From NCBI GenBank assembly GCA_905181745.1, contig CAJIYV010000159.1:1-17093 (forward strand): 17,093 bases of DNA. The letters are read 5' to 3'. This stretch comes from an uncultured Actinomycetes bacterium (GTDB taxonomy: Bacteria; Actinomycetota; Actinomycetes; S36-B12). The notes under the pieces were generated by a model. That model had not been told where the DNA came from. It did no database searches and was given only the letters and a program-made list of their open reading frames with translations. The position numbers and the translations under genes were made by a program. Shown here one piece after another: positions 13,902-17,093 of this stretch; the stretch's first letter is position 1; each line of letters opens with the position of its first letter.

Positions 13902-14627
13902 ATGAGCGGGAAGATCGCCCTCGTTGGCAGTGGGGAATACCTCCCGGGCATGGGTGAACTGGAATCGTGGTTACTTGAAGACCGCCCGCGTACCTACGTA
14001 CAAATCGCGACGGCAGCCGCTCCCGAAGGTGAAAGATCAATTGCCCGATGGCATGAACTCGGGAAGGAAGCTGCCCAGCGGTTGGATGCCCAACAGGTGG
14101 TCATCGACATTCGAAATCGCACAGATGCTGACAACCCGAAAATCGTGGAATCCATTGCCGGCGCCGGACTGATCTACCTCTCTGGCGGCAACCCGAACTT
14201 TCTGGCACAGACCTTGCGGGAAACCCTTGCCTGGAAAAGCATCCTTGAGCAATGGCGCGCTGGCACATCTATTGCAGGCTGCAGCGCGGGCGCCATGGCT
14301 TTGTGTGGCTACGTTCCTAATTTCCGCCACCCAAAAGAAGGTGGTGAATCAGGACTCGGATTGGTTTTTAACGCGCGAGTGATTCCACATTTTGACCGCT
14401 ACAGCCGCTTTATTCCTGACTTTGCGCTCAAGCCTTTACTTACCGATGGACAACAAATAATTGGCATCGACGAAAACACTGCCCTCACCAGTAGTGGTCC
14501 CGGTGAAAATCACGCCCGCGAATGGGCGTTTCGTAGCGTGGGCCAGGGCTCAAGTTGGCGCATTGACGCAGATCGCAAACATCGAATTAATGGTTCCATC
14601 CAACTCTTGGTCGACACCCATGGATAA
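13902..14627 (+). CDS. Peptidase S51 family protein (dipeptidase E/cyanophycinase-like)
   Basis: This 241-residue cytosolic protein has the class I glutamine amidotransferase-like fold of family S51. The nucleophile is Ser128 in AGCSAGAM, His163 in VIPHFDR is the likely partner, and SGGNPNFL at 94-101 forms the conserved glycine-rich loop. The N-terminal KIALVGSGEYLPGM and TAAAPEG segments also fit. Dipeptidase E cuts after N-terminal Asp, and cyanophycinase cuts an Asp-Arg polymer. Length is nearer to dipeptidase E, but the GS(G)EY opening is common in cyanophycinase-like proteins of unknown substrate. AAAGG lies about 9 nt upstream of the ATG. It follows the AhpD-like gene by 23 nt and overlaps trmB by 8 nt, so all three are likely cotranscribed. 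Confidence 0.87.
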   Translation: MSGKIALVGSGEYLPGMGELESWLLEDRPRTYVQIATAAAPEGERSIARWHELGKEAAQRLDAQQVVIDIRNRTDADNPKIVESIAGAGLIYLSGGNPNFLAQTLRETLAWKSILEQWRAGTSIAGCSAGAMALCGYVPNFRHPKEGGESGLGLVFNARVIPHFDRYSRFIPDFALKPLLTDGQQIIGIDENTALTSSGPGENHAREWAFRSVGQGSSWRIDADRKHRINGSIQLLVDTHG

Positions 14628-15324
14628 ATGGATTACTCAGAATTCCATCTCTGAGTTTCCCCAGACCCAATCTTTGCGCCGCGGGATTCGAACTTTTAAA
14701 CCACGCCGCAGCCGGATCACAAAATCTCAGCAATACGCGGTCGACAATTCCCAAGAACTGATCATCGATTTCCAAAACGAATTTCTGAATTGGCCCCACC
14801 AGCCAATACCGCTCTATCTTGACATCGGTTTCGGCAATGGCGTGTCAACCCTTGCCTTCGCTCGAGCAGAACCCGAATCAGCTTTCCTTGCAATCGACGT
14901 TCACACACCCGGTGTAGGGGACCTACTATCCAAGCTTCATGAACGTGAAATCACCAACGTACGAGTCATGGAAACCGATGCAATTGCCGTGTTAGAAAAC
15001 ATGATCAGGCCGAGATCCCTATCGGGTATTTACACCCTATTCCCAGATCCTTGGCAAAAAGCTCGGCATCACAAACGTCGAATCGTGCAGCAAGGAATTA
15101 TGGACCTCATGCACTCGCGCCTAACATCCGGTGGTTTTTGGCACATTGCAACGGACTGGTCACACTACGCCGAATCCATTTCTGACCTCTTTGCCCAGCC
15201 ATCCAATACAAAAAAATGGAGTCGTGGCGATCAGACGAGGCCGGAACGAGCCGTAACCCGTTACGAAGAGCGAGCAATATCTGAGGGACGAGCCGTAACC
15301 GACTTTCATTTCTTGGTCAACTAA
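14620..15324 (+). CDS. trmB: tRNA (guanine-N7)-methyltransferase TrmB
   Basis: TrmB methylates guanine 46 in the tRNA variable loop using S-adenosylmethionine. The 234-residue length fits the family. The SAM-binding loop is DIGFGNGVSTLAFA (68-81), the signature FPDPWQKARHHKRRIV lies at 141-156, TDW is at 178-180, and the C-terminal TRYEERA at 213-219 contacts the substrate guanine in homologues. Gln146 replaces the usual Pro or Lys in PDPWPKK. The ATG at 14620 overlaps the preceding stop codon by 8 nt, suggesting translational coupling. A longer frame back to 14461 would overlap the S51 gene without adding TrmB sequence. Why it shares an operon with redox and peptidase genes is unclear. Confidence 0.92.
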   Translation: MDKWITQNSISEFPQTQSLRRGIRTFKPRRSRITKSQQYAVDNSQELIIDFQNEFLNWPHQPIPLYLDIGFGNGVSTLAFARAEPESAFLAIDVHTPGVGDLLSKLHEREITNVRVMETDAIAVLENMIRPRSLSGIYTLFPDPWQKARHHKRRIVQQGIMDLMHSRLTSGGFWHIATDWSHYAESISDLFAQPSNTKKWSRGDQTRPERAVTRYEERAISEGRAVTDFHFLVN

Positions 15325-15371
15325 AACGTGAACTCCCAAAACCTACTCAATGAATCTGCCCCGGCGATGTT

Positions 15372-15383
15372 TAGACTGCCAAC
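15372..15383 (+). promoter_or_regulatory. Leaderless -10 element of the DHPS-like gene
   Basis: TAGACT at 15372-15377 ends 6 nt before the ATG at 15384. It gives this gene its own start within the 59-nt gap after trmB. Confidence 0.55.
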
Positions 15384-16283
15384 ATGATCAATCTGGAGAC
15401 TTTGAGCCGTCTGTATTCCGCGCACTCGGATTCGTTCACGAGCGAAGTCGCCCCGTTAATGATCGGGGAAAAGATATTCGACCGACCCGCTCTGATGGCG
15501 ACAGTGAACTTGTCCCCGGACTCCACCTACCGGGAGAGCATCGCCCTCAGCACCGAATCGGCCGTACGAAAGTCCCGGGTCTATTGGGCGCAAGGAGCCG
15601 ATGTGGTCGATCTTGGAGCGGAGTCCAGTACCGCAAAAGCATCACGCGTGGGCGTGAAGGAACAGATCGGCGCACTGGTCCCGGTCATCGAGGAGCTCAA
15701 CGCAGACGGCATCTCTCTCTCGGTTGAGACTTACGAACCCGAAGTGGTGCGGGCTTGTCTGAACGCCGGGGCCAATGTGGTTAATTACACCGGAACCACT
15801 CACCAGGAGGCGATTCTCGACCTTGCCAGCGAGTTCGGTGCCACCGTCATCCTGTGTTACGTGAAGGGGGCTGATGTGCGTGAAATAACTGATGTTGACC
15901 TAGATAATGATCCCATTCCTGGACTACTCGACTATTTTTCTCAGCGAATCGACTCAGCCAAGAAGCACGGTGTGACCAAAATCGTCATCGACCCAGGCAT
16001 GGGCTTCTACTATGGGAACCTCGTGGATCCCATCACGCGTGTGAGACATCAAACCAAAGTAATTCTGAACTCTTTCCGCTTAAAAAGTTTGGGGTATCCG
16101 ATCTGCCAGGCACTCCCACATGCTTTCAATCTATTTGAAGATGAATTTCGTACTGCTGAAAGCTTCTTTGCCGTAATCGCCAGCCTGGGTGGAGTGGACC
16201 TGGTGCGGACTCATGAAGTTGCTAAAGTGAACTCGGTGTTAAAAACAATGCAATTGGACACGGCGCTGTTCTCACGCCACTAG
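15384..16283 (+). CDS. Dihydropteroate synthase-like pterin-binding protein, non-canonical
   Basis: The 299-residue protein has the pterin-binding TIM-barrel pattern of FolP. Asn42 in ATVNLSPDS, Asn134 in NVVNYTGT and Asp203 in IVIDPGMGF correspond to pterin-site residues, and VRTHEV (274-279) to the final R-x-H motif. Key differences are visible. The usual Asp of the IDT strand is Glu115 (SVETYEPEV). Loop 1 lacks the SFSDGG motif, and loop 2 has AESSTAKA in place of GESTRPG. The SRK motif carrying the catalytic-site lysine is missing; LGYPICQALPHAF occupies that place. It is therefore probably not a standard folate enzyme. It may bind another pterin or act in a different C1 or cofactor pathway. 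No folate genes lie nearby. Confidence 0.8.
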   Translation: MINLETLSRLYSAHSDSFTSEVAPLMIGEKIFDRPALMATVNLSPDSTYRESIALSTESAVRKSRVYWAQGADVVDLGAESSTAKASRVGVKEQIGALVPVIEELNADGISLSVETYEPEVVRACLNAGANVVNYTGTTHQEAILDLASEFGATVILCYVKGADVREITDVDLDNDPIPGLLDYFSQRIDSAKKHGVTKIVIDPGMGFYYGNLVDPITRVRHQTKVILNSFRLKSLGYPICQALPHAFNLFEDEFRTAESFFAVIASLGGVDLVRTHEVAKVNSVLKTMQLDTALFSRH

Positions 16284-16316
16284 CGAGCGCGCATACACTC
16301 CACGGCGCCGCAGGCT

Positions 16317-16664
16317 CTAGCCCCAGAAAGCGTCCACAACAATGCCGTCTTGTGTGGAAAGGGTTAGTCGATCTGTTTGGTAATCCATTGTGACTACTTG
16401 CGCCTCGCCATCTATGGAACCCACCCGCCAGGAGTAGCCGCTGGCCTGAATGAGTGCGCCTGCGTCCTCTAGTGTCATTCCCGAGGCAACTAGCTCCTGC
16501 TGAAATTCTACCTGCTCCACTGAAAAATCAGTGTTTTCCGTTGCAGTCATGGTCCCACTCGGCTCCACTTCACCGCCCTCGCTGGAGCCACTGGTGCTGC
16601 AGCCGACTAGGCCGACCGTTGCCACGAAAAGTAGTGTGCTCAGACGAAATATCATCTTTTTCAT
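16317..16664 (-). CDS. Small lipoprotein with I78-inhibitor-like C-terminal domain
   Basis: The 115-residue precursor begins MKKMIFRLSTLLFVATVGLV with lipobox LVGC and lipidated Cys22. A Ser/Gly/Glu/Thr-rich tether follows to about residue 50. The C-terminal part (about 60-115) reads EDAGALIQASGYSWRV and later TMDYQTDRLTLS and DGIVVDAFWG. This pattern resembles the peptidase inhibitor I78 fold (GY-x-RV, then DRLN-x(n)-DGVV and a terminal C/W-G). The resemblance is by eye only, and the inhibitor role is inferred. GGGAGG four bases upstream fixes the start at 16664. It converges with the DHPS-like gene, leaving a 33-nt gap with no clear terminator. Confidence 0.75.
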   Translation of the reverse strand: MKKMIFRLSTLLFVATVGLVGCSTSGSSEGGEVEPSGTMTATENTDFSVEQVEFQQELVASGMTLEDAGALIQASGYSWRVGSIDGEAQVVTMDYQTDRLTLSTQDGIVVDAFWG

Positions 16665-16852
16665 CGGGCCTCCCCGGATAAATGGACAGTTTCGTGGTGG
16701 CAACTCCAGTTCATTAGTTTACTGTACACCCAATTACCTTTTCCCAATTTAATGAGTTGTGTAGACCTTCGTGTGCGTGCGAGTACATGCTCAAATTTAC
16801 CACCGCTGATTGATCGGTATCTGCCCCGCACGTGCTTTGTCGGTCCTAGTGG

Positions 16853-16864
16853 CACACTGGCACC
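16853..16864 (+). promoter_or_regulatory. Weak leaderless -10 of the DUF5302 gene
   Basis: CACACT at 16853-16858 ends 6 nt before the ATG. It is a poor TANNNT match but has the same distance as the other starts. The rest of the gap 16665-16852 shows nothing definite beyond possible minus-strand promoter elements for the lipoprotein gene. Confidence 0.35.
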
Positions 16865-17056
16865 ATGACCAAGAAAATCGAGAATCCCCTGTCTGACGCT
16901 GACGACCAGCGAGCCAAGTTCAAAGCTGCCCTCGATGCAAAAAATCACAAGCCCGGTCACACTGGATCGCATCCCCATGCGACCAGCGAAGCAGCGAAGG
17001 ACCCTTCTGGCCGGTCAGGCGGCAAACGCGAATTTCGCCGCAAGAGCGGAGGTTGA
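16865..17056 (+). CDS. DUF5302 small basic protein
   Basis: This 63-residue, probably disordered protein has an acidic-to-mixed N-terminal helix (DADDQRAKFKAALDAKN), a His/Gly-rich middle (HKPGHTGSHPHAT) and the ending SGGKREFRRKSGG. The C-terminal GGKR-x-FRRKSG motif and the AKFKAALD helix are characteristic of DUF5302, a small actinobacterial family of unknown function. The basic tail could bind nucleic acid, which is inference. There is no Shine-Dalgarno, and the start is probably leaderless. The last 37 bases of the window after it contain nothing I can assign. Confidence 0.82.
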   Translation: MTKKIENPLSDADDQRAKFKAALDAKNHKPGHTGSHPHATSEAAKDPSGRSGGKREFRRKSGG

Positions 17057-17093
17057 CCACCCCAGGCTAGGTTCCGAGATTTTTAGCCACCGG

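Noticed and set aside
14461..14619. Upstream extension of the trmB frame
   Set aside because: It lies wholly inside the S51 peptidase gene and adds no TrmB motif.
1..17093. CRISPR arrays, tRNA or rRNA genes, insertion sequences, defence or phage modules
   Set aside because: I saw no spaced direct repeats of array type, no tRNA cloverleaf or CCA-ended stem, no transposase or integrase frame, and no terminal inverted repeats.

Overview
The window looks like chromosomal DNA of a small-genome, probably planktonic actinobacterium of moderate GC. The evidence is a set of gene families that are mainly or typically actinobacterial: the ClpS-DUF2017 pair, DUF3039, DUF5302, a GTP-type PEP carboxykinase, and -10 elements of the TANNNT/TAGACT kind. 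Genes are packed tightly, with short gaps and several overlaps, and many starts appear to be leaderless. A freshwater or marine lineage such as Nanopelagicales would fit, but that placement is inference. I see no mobile element, phage gene, CRISPR array, rRNA or tRNA.

Layout. 1-1469: a small membrane protein with a strong terminator, then a minus-strand clpS-DUF2017 pair. 1521-5747: a large class V aminotransferase/cysteine desulfurase-like enzyme converges with a secreted GH18 glycosidase, which has an IclR-type regulator upstream. 5776-9053: a DUF308/HdeD membrane protein and a three-gene polar amino-acid ABC importer (ATPase, permease, lipoprotein), all on the minus strand. 9152-11181: a DUF3039 protein divergent from a thioredoxin, then ornithine carbamoyltransferase with an unusual upstream region. 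11194-13447: PEP carboxykinase and a CsoR-family repressor. 13513-15324: an AhpD-like protein, an S51 peptidase and TrmB in one tight operon. 15384-17056: a divergent dihydropteroate synthase-like protein, a small lipoprotein with an I78-inhibitor-like tail, and a DUF5302 protein.

The most coherent signal is a candidate sulfane-sulfur/thiol-stress regulon. The CsoR-family protein keeps both conserved cysteines (C35 and C64) but has Gly where copper-sensing CsoR has its ligand His, as expected for a CstR-like persulfide sensor. An operator of the form ATACC-N6-GGTAT lies between this gene and the divergent AhpD-like gene. A second copy with the same spacing covers the -10 of the thioredoxin gene about 4 kb away. 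Both targets carry CxxC redox motifs.

Three further points deserve attention. At about ten genes a TANNNT-like hexamer ends 5-7 nt before the start codon, which suggests widespread leaderless mRNAs. A possible 27-codon leader ORF overlaps the ornithine carbamoyltransferase start as ATGA and contains three normally rare Arg codons. The DHPS-like protein lacks the SRK motif of canonical FolP.
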